Assembly (NCBI RefSeq): GCF_016587375.1
Contig: NZ_BNJG01000001.1
Span: 3,912,001 to 3,976,000, forward strand
Direction of reading: 5' to 3'
DNA length: 64,000 nt
Source of the DNA: Ktedonobacter robiniae
Lineage (GTDB): Bacteria; Chloroflexota; Ktedonobacteria; Ktedonobacterales; Ktedonobacteraceae
The stretch's first letter is position 1; each line of letters starts with the position of its first letter. Both the position numbers and the translations under genes were made by a program. The notes beneath the pieces were generated by a model, which searched no databases, was not told the origin of the DNA, and saw only the letters and a list, made by a program, of their open reading frames with translations. Below are positions 8,436 to 15,947 of the stretch, one piece after another.

Positions 8436-8867
8436 ATGCAGTATGATAAGACCCGCGCGTGGAAAGACGAAGAGTATCGCGAGAGCCTGGAGGAGGCGAT
8501 TGAAAGCCCGGTAGCCGAGCTGAGCGAGGCCGAACTGGAGCAGATCACCGGAACGGGTGATGGCGGCTACGGTGGTATCGGCTACGGTGGTATCGGCTAC
8601 GGTGGCGGTGTGTCTGAGGGCTATAAGTCTGCTGGCGGCATTGTCGGCAACTCCTACTTCTGCGGCAACTTCTCGTATCGACCTCGCACCAACCTGAATC
8701 TTGGCGAGCAGCGGCGCCGTGATGGGAATCAGGGCATCTTTGCAGGACCCCTCGCTGACGTTGACCTCACGAGCACCAACAGGCGCGATACCCGCACCAA
8801 TCGCTTCGATTTTGGTTGCAGCATCTCAAGTGGCTTCGGTGGAAACTGCATCTTCGGTGGAAACTAG
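8436..8867 (+). CDS. lanA4: Lanthipeptide-type precursor A4
   Basis: 143 residues. Same leader as A3. The Gly tract contains a direct codon repeat (GGYGGIGYGGIGYGGG) and is followed by SEGYKSAGGIVGNSYFCGN. The middle is more diverged than in A1-A3 (LGEQRRRDGNQGIFAGPLAD). The C-terminus RFDFGCSISSGFGG, NCIFGGN keeps all three Cys. This is the most diverged core among the tandem copies. Confidence 0.85.
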   Translation: MQYDKTRAWKDEEYRESLEEAIESPVAELSEAELEQITGTGDGGYGGIGYGGIGYGGGVSEGYKSAGGIVGNSYFCGNFSYRPRTNLNLGEQRRRDGNQGIFAGPLADVDLTSTNRRDTRTNRFDFGCSISSGFGGNCIFGGN

Positions 8868-8904
8868 GGCTACACCAGTAGCGCTATTTTAGACAGAAGC
8901 ATGC

Positions 8905-8940
8905 GCAAGAGGGTCAGGGCATATGCCCTGACCCTCTTGC
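8905..8940. terminator. 36-bp palindromic hairpin after A4
   Basis: Same perfect palindrome as after A3. Confidence 0.6.
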
Positions 8941-9211
8941 ACGTGGAGTCGGGCGAGTGGGATGGGTGGGCGAGTGCAAAGGGCAGGGAAAGAGGGGCAT
9001 ATGGTCATGTATACTAAATATCGTTTTACATCTTAAGTATAATAGCAACAGGTGGCCCGCTTGACAGGTGGAAGGTGGAAGCAGGTGGAAAAGCCTCATC
9101 TTGCACCGGGAAGAAGAGAAGGGGAGGAGCGCGCTTCAAGGAGACGAGCTCCAGGTTCTCTCGCGGGGTGCCGTAATAATCAGGTTGAAACCAAGAAAGG
9201 AACATACACAA

Positions 9212-9625
9212 ATGCAGTATGATAAGACCCGCGCGTGGAAGGACGAAGAGTATCGCGAGAGCCTGGAGGAGGCGATTGAAAGCCCGGTAGCCGAGCTGAG
9301 CGAGGCCGAGCTAGAGCAGATCACAGGCACAGGTGCTGGCGGTGGTGGTATCGGTTTTGGCGGTGGTGTGTCTGAGGGCTATAAATCTGCTGGCGGCATT
9401 GTCGGCAACTCCTACTACTGTGGCAACTTCTCCATTCGCCCCCGCACCAACCTGAACCTCGACGGTCGCCGTAATGAGGATAACGACAATGACGTGAAAG
9501 CGAGTTTTGCTGACATTGACCTCGTGAGGAACAATAGGCGCAATACCCGCAATAATCGCTTCGATTTTGGTTGCAGCATCTCTGGTGGCATCGGCGGCGG
9601 CACTTGTATCTTCGGCGGAAACTAA
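9212..9625 (+). CDS. lanA5: Lanthipeptide-type precursor A5
   Basis: 137 residues. The leader matches A3/A4. The core begins GAGGGGIGFGGG and mixes an A4-like segment (SEGYKSAGGIVGN) with an A1-like segment (SYYCGNFSIRPRTNLNLD) and an A3-like end (GGIGGGTCIFGGN). This mosaic pattern suggests recombination or gene conversion among the tandem copies. Confidence 0.85.
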   Translation: MQYDKTRAWKDEEYRESLEEAIESPVAELSEAELEQITGTGAGGGGIGFGGGVSEGYKSAGGIVGNSYYCGNFSIRPRTNLNLDGRRNEDNDNDVKASFADIDLVRNNRRNTRNNRFDFGCSISGGIGGGTCIFGGN

Positions 9626-9655
9626 AGTACTCTATTTGCGCGGCTTTAGCAGCGC

Positions 9656-9699
9656 AACGGCAAGAGGGTCAGGGCGTATGCCCTGACCCTCTTGCCGTT
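9656..9699 (+). terminator. Hairpin terminator after A5
   Basis: Arms AACGGCAAGAGGGTCAGGGC and its complement around a GTAT loop. The inner 15 bp are shared with the other copies and the outer pairs differ. Confidence 0.65.
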
Positions 9700-9967
9700 T
9701 GAAAAAGATCGTCTTCAGAAGCTATAGAGAAAAGCCCTAAGTAATTGTCATAGCGTATTATATATGCTTTAATGGCTATTTATATATTGCGTATACTAAA
9801 GCAGGTAGACCACTTGAGGAGTGAGGGACAGAAGGCTGCGAGTATTTTGTCTTTCATCGTTATTAAGAAGAGGTGAAGTGGGGTGGTATTCTGCAAAGGA
9901 ACGAACTCTGTTTTCACTGAGGGATACCAAAATATTCAGTATAAAACAGAGGAAGGAACACATAATA

Positions 9968-10342
9968 ATGAAGTATAACATGGTATACGCGTGGAAAAAT
10001 GAGGAGTATCGTGAGCAACTGAGCCAGAGCGAGCAGTCTCAGTTGCCTGAAAGCCCGGTTGGCGAGGTTGAACTGAGCGAGGCTGAGCTGGCGCTTATTA
10101 ACGGCACGAGTGGAGGCTATGGCGGTGGTTATGGTGGAGGCTATGGCTTTGCTGGCGGCATTGTCGGCAACTCCTACTATTGTGGCAACTTCTCAGTTGG
10201 TAGCACAACCAATCTAGGTTTTGATGGAGGTGCCTTTGGTGGAGACACCTTTGACGGAGGCATCTTTGGCGGTGGCAGGTTTAACTTTTCATGCAGCGTC
10301 TCAGGTGGTTTCGGTGGCACCTGCATCTTCGGTGGAAAATAA
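9968..10342 (+). CDS. lanA6: Lanthipeptide-type precursor A6 (diverged, Gly/Phe-rich core)
   Basis: 124 residues starting MKYNMVYAWKNEEYREQLS. The leader ends ELSEAELALINGT. The core lacks the Asn/Arg-rich middle and has repeats of GGYGG and FGGG or FDGG instead. It keeps GNSYYCGNFS, FSCSVSGGFGG and TCIFGGK, hence all three Cys. It has its own TATACT box, a diverged leader hairpin (TTC/GAA inner stem) and a terminator. The same three-Cys frame with an unrelated linker argues that the Cys blocks are the functional part. Confidence 0.85.
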   Translation: MKYNMVYAWKNEEYREQLSQSEQSQLPESPVGEVELSEAELALINGTSGGYGGGYGGGYGFAGGIVGNSYYCGNFSVGSTTNLGFDGGAFGGDTFDGGIFGGGRFNFSCSVSGGFGGTCIFGGK

Positions 10343-10368
10343 AGAAAGAGCTGGAGGCATTCGCTATA

Positions 10369-10412
10369 GAAGGTAGGAGAGCCAGGGCATGAGCAGTGGC
10401 TCTCCTGCCTTC
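10369..10412 (+). terminator. Hairpin terminator after A6
   Basis: Stem GAAGGTAGGAGAGCCA paired with TGGCTCTCCTGCCTTC (one G-U pair) and a 12-nt loop. The sequence is unrelated to the A1-A5 hairpins but the position is the same. Confidence 0.65.
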
Positions 10413-10585
10413 TAGGCAGTGGCGAGTTGTACATATTGATTACAAATATGCTGAAAATATTATAATCCACATAATACATTTAGTTTTACTTTTTAGATAT
10501 ACTGGTAACAGGTGTCCCGTAAGAGATGCAAATGAATCAGAGTTGTGGGCGTAGCTACAACTTCCAAAGAAGTGAAAGAGGTGAG

Positions 10586-10619
10586 GCAGAGGAAACCCCT
10601 TCAAGGGAAAAGACTCTGC
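10586..10619 (+). ncRNA. Structured 5' leader element upstream of precursor A7
   Basis: 34-nt stem-loop, outer stem GCAGAG/CTCTGC, loop CCCTTCAAGGG. It is the clearest covarying partner of the A1 element at 5566-5599. Confidence 0.45.
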
Positions 10620-10675
10620 GGGCGCTGATGGGTATTACGACAATCAGGTTGAAACCGAGAAAGGAATATAGAATT

Positions 10676-11224
10676 ATGCAGTTTGATATGACACGCGCGT
10701 GGAAAGACGAGGAGTATCGCCAGAGCCTGAGCCGGGAGCAGTGGGCACAGTTAATTGAGAATCCAGCGGGCGAGGCCGAGCTGAGCGAGGCCGAACTGGA
10801 GCAGATTACAGGCACAGGTGTAGGTGCTGGCGGCGGTGTGGCGAAGTCCGATGTTAGCGCTTTTGGCGTTAAAAATAACTCCTACTACTGCAACAACTTC
10901 TCAATTCGCCCCACAACCAACGTGGACCTTGGTGAGAATGACCGTAACAGAAACGGCCTCCTTGGTGATCTCACCATAGCTCTCTTTGGAGATCACACCA
11001 CTCGGGATCGTAGAAACTTTACTTTCGATTTCGGATGCAGCATTTCGGGCGGCCTCGGTAACAACGTGTGTATCTTCGGGGCAACAAATAAAGAACACAC
11101 ATCTATTGACGCATATCTGATGCAACAGGGAAGAGAGGCGGGGCTGATGCCCCGGCCCTCTTTTTTATTTCACGATAGTATAATTGCCTGCTTGTATTAC
11201 ATTATAAGCTGGACTTTTGCCTGA
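10676..11224 (+). CDS. lanA7: Lanthipeptide-type precursor A7, probably extended by loss of the ancestral stop
   Basis: 182 codons from MQFDMTRAWKDEEYRQS. The leader ends ELSEAELEQITGT. The core is GVGAGGGVAKSDVSAFGVK, NNSYYCNNFS, a middle with more Thr, then FDFGCSISGGLGNN and VCIFG. The paralogues stop right after FGGN/K. Here the last codons carry about two extra bases, so the TAA that matches A6 is out of frame and translation runs 40-50 residues on, through the hairpin region at 11130-11166. The tail is not lanthipeptide-like and may be non-functional. Confidence 0.75.
   Translation: MQFDMTRAWKDEEYRQSLSREQWAQLIENPAGEAELSEAELEQITGTGVGAGGGVAKSDVSAFGVKNNSYYCNNFSIRPTTNVDLGENDRNRNGLLGDLTIALFGDHTTRDRRNFTFDFGCSISGGLGNNVCIFGATNKEHTSIDAYLMQQGREAGLMPRPSFLFHDSIIACLYYIISWTFA
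11130..11168 (+). terminator. Terminator after A7
   Basis: GAGAGGCGGGGC, loop TGAT, then GCCCCGGCCCTC and a run of T. It lies inside the read-through extension of A7, which supports the view that the original gene ended before it. Confidence 0.7.
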
Positions 11225-11398
11225 TTAATATAATGTTAATAGAGGATTTTGAGGAAAATAATATGTGGAAAGTTAACAAAAGTCTCTACCTAGTTTAGAT
11301 GCATTGATGAAGTAAATTTAAAATACTCTCCCTTCTGGTGCATCGTTGTGGAAGGATACATCATATTATTTTTCCTCTCTCATTGCTAACTCTCAGAT

Positions 11399-11499
11399 CT
11401 TATTCCGAAACTCAACCGCCTAACCTACATTCGGGGGCAAGCGGTGGCACCCCCATTCGGGGGCACAGCGGCCGCGTGCTCAGGGTTTCGGATAAGAAG
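11399..11499. repeat. Intergenic CCGAAAC-type repeat, copy 2
   Basis: Ends CTTATTCCGAAAC and GTTTCGGATAAG are inverted. The interior has two CATTCGGGGGCA units and GCGTGCTCAGGG. It fills the 302-bp gap between A7 and lanM1, which holds no gene. Confidence 0.65.
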
Positions 11500-11526
11500 C
11501 ATTAGTGTTTTGAGGAAAGCATATCT

Positions 11527-14500
11527 ATGAGCATGAAAGAGATTACCTCATCTACAAGCGCTTCTACGCTTGAGCAGCAGTCATATACACATGTGAGCGC
11601 GAACTGGTACCGTGCCCTAACACTCGCGGAGCGGGCCGCTCTGCTTGCCCGCGCTGACAAACCTTTCCCTAAGCCATCGCAGGAAGCGAGCGCAACTGCG
11701 AAACGGCGATTGACGCGCTGGAAGGAGCAGCGCCCATTTAAAGATGAGCACTATTTTGCGCAGCGCCTGGCAAAGATTGGCGTAACGGAGGAAGAGTTCC
11801 TGCAATTGCTGAGTGTGCCCCCTGAATTCCTCAAAGAGTGCGTCACTACTGTACCTGAATGGCTACGCACCCTGCTTTCTATCTTTCAAGACGAGCAGGC
11901 ACCAGAGGAGGAGGCGCTCAAGCTCATAGAGCAGAATCAGGCCATCTCTCATTCGTTTATTACCACACTTCAACCCCTATTAATATATGCCTACCGGCGC
12001 CTGAAGGATGGCGTGGATCGTATTGCGGAAGAATTTACGGCTCTGCCCTTTGAGCGGGAGCAGGTCGTCACGAAGCTCTTCGCCCTCTTGCCTGACTTCC
12101 TCTTGAACAAGTCAGCCAAGACTTTTGTGCTTGAGCTAAACGTCGCGCGTGTGGAAGGACGGTTGCAAGGCGAGACTCCAGAAGAACGCTTTCAAAATTT
12201 TCTGCAACAACTCAGTTCGAAACAAAACATGCTGGCCTTCCTGGAAGAGTACGTAGTGCTTGCTCGTCTGCTTATTGAGGGCATTGAAAGCTGGCTGGAG
12301 GTCCACCTGGAAATCCTGAGACGGCTCTGCCGTGATTGGAAGGAGATACGCGCGACCTTCTGTCCCGATCAGGACCCGGGCATGCTGATTGAGATACAGG
12401 GTGGACAGGGCGATACGCATCGAGGCGGACAGAGTGTATCTGTTTTGCGTTGGAGTTCTGGCTTTCGCCTCGTCTATAAGCCACGCCCACTGTCTACAGA
12501 TATCCATTTTCAAAAATTGCTGCTATGGCTGAACGAACACGGTTTTCAACCCGCTTTTCGCCCCTTTACGCTGCTCAGCCGGGAGCAGTATGGATGGGTA
12601 GAGTTTCTTCCCAGCACCACTTGCCAATCTAAGGATGAGCTTGAGCGCTTTTATCAGCGACAAGGGGGCTTTCTAGCGCTGCTTTATGCCTTGCAGGCCG
12701 CGGATTTCCACGCCGAGAACCTGATCGCTTGCGGCGAGCATCCCTTCTTGATCGATCTAGAGGTGTTATTCCTGCCCCTGGCGGGGGACCCGGAAGAGGC
12801 ATCTGAAGATAATCAGGAAGCCCACGTAGTGGATGGGCCGCCGCGCACTGTCTTAAATATAGGGCTGCTACCTAGTCGTATCTGGTCGGACGAGAATCAG
12901 GACGGCGTTGATATTAGTGGCGTCGGTGGTCGACCTGGCCAGCTCTCGGCAGTTCCTGTGTCAACCCTCCAGGGAATGGGAACTGACGAAATGAGCATTA
13001 AGCGCGAGCGGGTTGAGATGGCGCTTGGTCAGAACCTGCCGACGCTACAAGGACAGTTTGTTGATCCCTTCGATTATTCTGAGTGCCTGGTGACAGGTTT
13101 TACCAGCGTGTATCGCCTGCTCCTCGCTCATCGCGAGGAGCTTGTGACGAGAATGATACCGCTCTTCGCGCAGGACGAAGTGCGCTGCCTGGTCCGCCAC
13201 ACGCAATTCTACTACACCTTGCTGGAGCACAGCCACCATCCTAATGTGCTGCGCGATGCCCTGGATCGTGACCGGTTATTTGATCGTTTATGGTTTACTG
13301 TTGACATCATTCCTCCGCTCTTACACGTGATCGATGCCGAGACCGCTGATATGTGGGCCGGGGATATTCCTTTCTTCTATTCTCGTGCCTCCTCGCGCGA
13401 TCTTATGAGTTACCGTGGCGAGCGTATTCCTAAGTTCTTCGTTGAGTCTGGGTTAGACATGGTGCAGCGTGAGATATTACGCCTGAATGAACGGGACCTG
13501 GCGCTGCAAAGCTGGCTGATCCGCTCGTCGTTTATCTACCTGGTGAATGGGTCCAATAGAAATCTCTACCCTTCATTACAGCTAGATCCTACGCCGAGGC
13601 CGTTCTCACACGAGCGTGCCCTGGATGCGGCCCTGGCAGTGGGAGAGCGCCTGCACGAACTGATGCTAGAGAATGGCGAATTCATTGACTGGATGGGTGT
13701 ATCGATTTTTGACCAGGAGGCATGGGGGTTAGGGCCTGCCGGCGCCGATTTGTATGCTGGCAATGCTGGCATCATCTTTTTCCTGGCATACCTGGGCGCG
13801 CTCGCAGGGAAAGAGAAATATAGTACCATTGCCAGGCGGGCACTCAAGATGCTCCGTGGCCAGGTAGAGTTCCACAGGAAAGTGGTGGGTGCCTTTAATG
13901 TTGGCGTGTACAACGGCATAGCATCGTATGTCTACCTCCTCTCACATCTGGGTACGCTGTGGAATGAGCCCGCGCTCTTCTCGGAAGCCGAAGAGTGTGT
14001 GCGCGCCATTGTTGGGCAGGTGCCCACAGATGAAATGCTTGATGTGGTCGCGGGTTCAGCAAGCGCTATTGCGGCTTTCTTGAGCCTCTACCATGTTCAT
14101 CCCTCTGAGACAACTCTGGACGCTGCTATCGCGTGTGGCGAACGCCTGCTGGAGAAGAAAGTTCAGTTAGAAGTGGGTATTGGTTGGATTACCAAGACGG
14201 AGGATGCACCGCTCGCCGGTTTAGGTCATGGCAATGCCGGTATCGCCCTCAATCTGCTCCGCCTCGCCGATATTAGTGGTGATGAACGCTTTCGTGAGGC
14301 TGCGTTACAGGCTTTCGCGTTTGAGCGACATATCTTCTCGCCGCAGCATAACAACTGGCCCGATCTGCGCGCGGAAGCCGATGGAACAGAAAAGGACGAG
14401 CAGAAGAAATACATCATGGCGGCCTGGTGTCATGGGGGAGCTGGCATTGCCCTGGCCCGCCTGGGATGCCTGCGTTACATTGATGACGAAGCCATCCGTG

Positions 14501-14832
14501 CTGAGATTGAGGCCGGATTGCAAGCGACAATGAGGCGTGGCTTTGGTAATAGTCATTCGCTCTGTCATGGCGACATGGCGAGCCTGGATACGTTGCTTAC
14601 TGCCGCGCTTGTGCTCGACGATCCACAATATCAGGAAAATGTTGAGCATGCCGCTCCGATTCTGCTGGAGAATATCGAGCGCCAGGGCTGGGTAAGTGGT
14701 GCCCCGATGGGTATGGAGACCACAGGCTTGATGTTGGGTATTACCGGTGCGGGATATACCTGGCTGCGCCTTGCTTTCCCCAATATGATGCCCTCAGTAC
14801 TGCTGTTGGACCCACCTATCCAGAACAACTAA
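11527..14832 (+). CDS. lanM1: Class II lanthipeptide synthetase LanM1
   Basis: 1101 residues, full length for LanM (about 900-1150). ATG 11527 has GAGGAAAG upstream. The N-terminal dehydratase shows the kinase-like motifs GDTHRGG (about 294), LVYKPR (about 317), DFHAENL (about 391) and IDLEV (about 410). The C-terminal LanC-like cyclase has the zinc ligands in WCHGG (about 967) and SLCHGD (about 1013-1014), plus the GxxG-rich alpha-toroid repeats (LYAGNAGIIFF, GLGHGNAG). Known reaction: phosphorylates and eliminates Ser/Thr, then adds Cys thiols to form lanthionines. Probable substrates are A1-A8; which enzyme takes which precursor cannot be told. Confidence 0.95.
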   Translation: MSMKEITSSTSASTLEQQSYTHVSANWYRALTLAERAALLARADKPFPKPSQEASATAKRRLTRWKEQRPFKDEHYFAQRLAKIGVTEEEFLQLLSVPPEFLKECVTTVPEWLRTLLSIFQDEQAPEEEALKLIEQNQAISHSFITTLQPLLIYAYRRLKDGVDRIAEEFTALPFEREQVVTKLFALLPDFLLNKSAKTFVLELNVARVEGRLQGETPEERFQNFLQQLSSKQNMLAFLEEYVVLARLLIEGIESWLEVHLEILRRLCRDWKEIRATFCPDQDPGMLIEIQGGQGDTHRGGQSVSVLRWSSGFRLVYKPRPLSTDIHFQKLLLWLNEHGFQPAFRPFTLLSREQYGWVEFLPSTTCQSKDELERFYQRQGGFLALLYALQAADFHAENLIACGEHPFLIDLEVLFLPLAGDPEEASEDNQEAHVVDGPPRTVLNIGLLPSRIWSDENQDGVDISGVGGRPGQLSAVPVSTLQGMGTDEMSIKRERVEMALGQNLPTLQGQFVDPFDYSECLVTGFTSVYRLLLAHREELVTRMIPLFAQDEVRCLVRHTQFYYTLLEHSHHPNVLRDALDRDRLFDRLWFTVDIIPPLLHVIDAETADMWAGDIPFFYSRASSRDLMSYRGERIPKFFVESGLDMVQREILRLNERDLALQSWLIRSSFIYLVNGSNRNLYPSLQLDPTPRPFSHERALDAALAVGERLHELMLENGEFIDWMGVSIFDQEAWGLGPAGADLYAGNAGIIFFLAYLGALAGKEKYSTIARRALKMLRGQVEFHRKVVGAFNVGVYNGIASYVYLLSHLGTLWNEPALFSEAEECVRAIVGQVPTDEMLDVVAGSASAIAAFLSLYHVHPSETTLDAAIACGERLLEKKVQLEVGIGWITKTEDAPLAGLGHGNAGIALNLLRLADISGDERFREAALQAFAFERHIFSPQHNNWPDLRAEADGTEKDEQKKYIMAAWCHGGAGIALARLGCLRYIDDEAIRAEIEAGLQATMRRGFGNSHSLCHGDMASLDTLLTAALVLDDPQYQENVEHAAPILLENIERQGWVSGAPMGMETTGLMLGITGAGYTWLRLAFPNMMPSVLLLDPPIQNN

Positions 14833-14860
14833 AGTTTCAGCTCAAGTGTACATAATAGCA

Positions 14861-14901
14861 AGGCTTGACGGACACCATCTGGTATCCGTCAAGCCTTTTT
14901 A
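14861..14901 (+). terminator. Rho-independent terminator after lanM1
   Basis: AGGCTTGACGGA stem with inner ACCA/TGGT and TCCGTCAAGCCTTTTT. The remaining 14902-15328 is AT-rich and shows no gene; it presumably holds the A8 promoter. Confidence 0.85.
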
Positions 14902-15328
14902 ATTAGCACATGATAGCGGCTCTCCTATCCTTCTTTTCAGGACCAAATGTTGGAACTAATGAGGATGATTGCCCTGATTTTAGTGATTTCGCTGGGAAGA
15001 TAACCCCGAATTGCATTCTTCACTCAGGATATATACCCAGGATTTGCGCTTTTTTTAATTCCCAAAAATAGGCTTCCCTTAGCTTTAGGAGCTTATTTAG
15101 ATAGGCTCATGTGATATACATGTATACCTGTCATTTATCCGAATATCATTTTGTGTCGATCGTATGATGGTAATAGATTGCTCGAAGGGAAAAAAGAAAT
15201 GAAACAATTCCGAAAGGCAATTGCCTGTTTTTCACAATGAAAGTGCGGAGTTGTCCAATGCGAAAAGCAAATGTATCTTTCATCCGAGTGGGCAATTATA
15301 AGATTAAATTGCAGCAGTAAAGGAAATA

Positions 15329-15655
15329 ATGAATATGCAGTATGATATCGTTCGCGCTTGGAAAGATGAGGAGTACCGTCAGAGCCTGGGCCAGGAGACA
15401 CTCGCTGAGAATCCTGCTGGCGTTGTGGAACTGAGCGATGAGTCCCTGGAGCTTGTCAGTGGCGGTTGTCATCATGCCTGGCATCGTGGTGGCCACGATG
15501 GTGACGAGAATACCATCCAGGAAAACAACGTACATGTCTCGTACATCTACAACAATAATGGCGGCTTGATTGGTAGCGTAGTTAATGTCAACGTTTGTGC
15601 CTACTCAATCAATGTCCTGGCTTCCGGTTGCAACAATAGCAACCACAACGGCTAA
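15329..15655 (+). CDS. lanA8: Lanthipeptide precursor A8, canonical double-Gly leader
   Basis: 108 residues from ATG 15329 (106 from ATG 15335, which matches the MQY start of the paralogues). Leader: VRAWKDEEYRQSLGQE, NPAGVVELSDESLELVSGG, a textbook mersacidin-type leader with Gly-Gly cleavage. Core: about 59 residues starting CHHAWHRGG and including NNNGGLIGSVVNVNVCAYS and ASGC; three Cys. It is unrelated to A1-A7 in the core and lies between the two lanM genes. It lacks the A1-A7 leader RNA. Confidence 0.85.
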   Translation: MNMQYDIVRAWKDEEYRQSLGQETLAENPAGVVELSDESLELVSGGCHHAWHRGGHDGDENTIQENNVHVSYIYNNNGGLIGSVVNVNVCAYSINVLASGCNNSNHNG

Positions 15656-15689
15656 TCTCTGTGACACAAGCAAACTATACGCTTTTCTC

Positions 15690-15733
15690 GGAAGAGGGCT
15701 GGGGGTCATCCCTTGGCCCTCTTCCACTGTTTT
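15690..15733 (+). terminator. Rho-independent terminator after A8
   Basis: GGAAGAGGGCTGGGG paired with CCCTTGGCCCTCTTCC and a T-run (TGTTTTT) after it. Confidence 0.8.
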
Positions 15734-15947
15734 TCTTGAGTGCCTGATCATTGTGTCGCTTGTGCTGAAAGGTTTTGCTTCATAAATATAATTTCATTAG
15801 ATAGGGAAAAGGCAGTAAAAGCGATAATTAGTACGAATCGGGACAGAGTTAGCATATTGTGCAGAGTGTGAATTTGCACAGCTGTCGATGAGGGCTACCC
15901 CTACTATGTTTTTGAATATGAACTAGTGATTTCAAGGGATTATATAG

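Larger units (their letters stand above)
6716..9640 (+). repeat. Four-copy tandem duplication carrying precursors A2-A5
   Basis: The ATG codons of A2-A5 lie at 6911, 7669, 8436 and 9212, giving periods of 758, 767 and 776 bp. Promoter box, leader RNA, ribosome site, leader peptide and terminator are almost identical between units; divergence is concentrated in the core coding part. The 342-344-bp spacers between the genes hold only these regulatory elements. Confidence 0.9.

Noticed and set aside
6716..9640. CRISPR array or satellite
   Set aside because: Repeat units are about 770 bp and encode full precursor genes; no short direct repeats with spacers.
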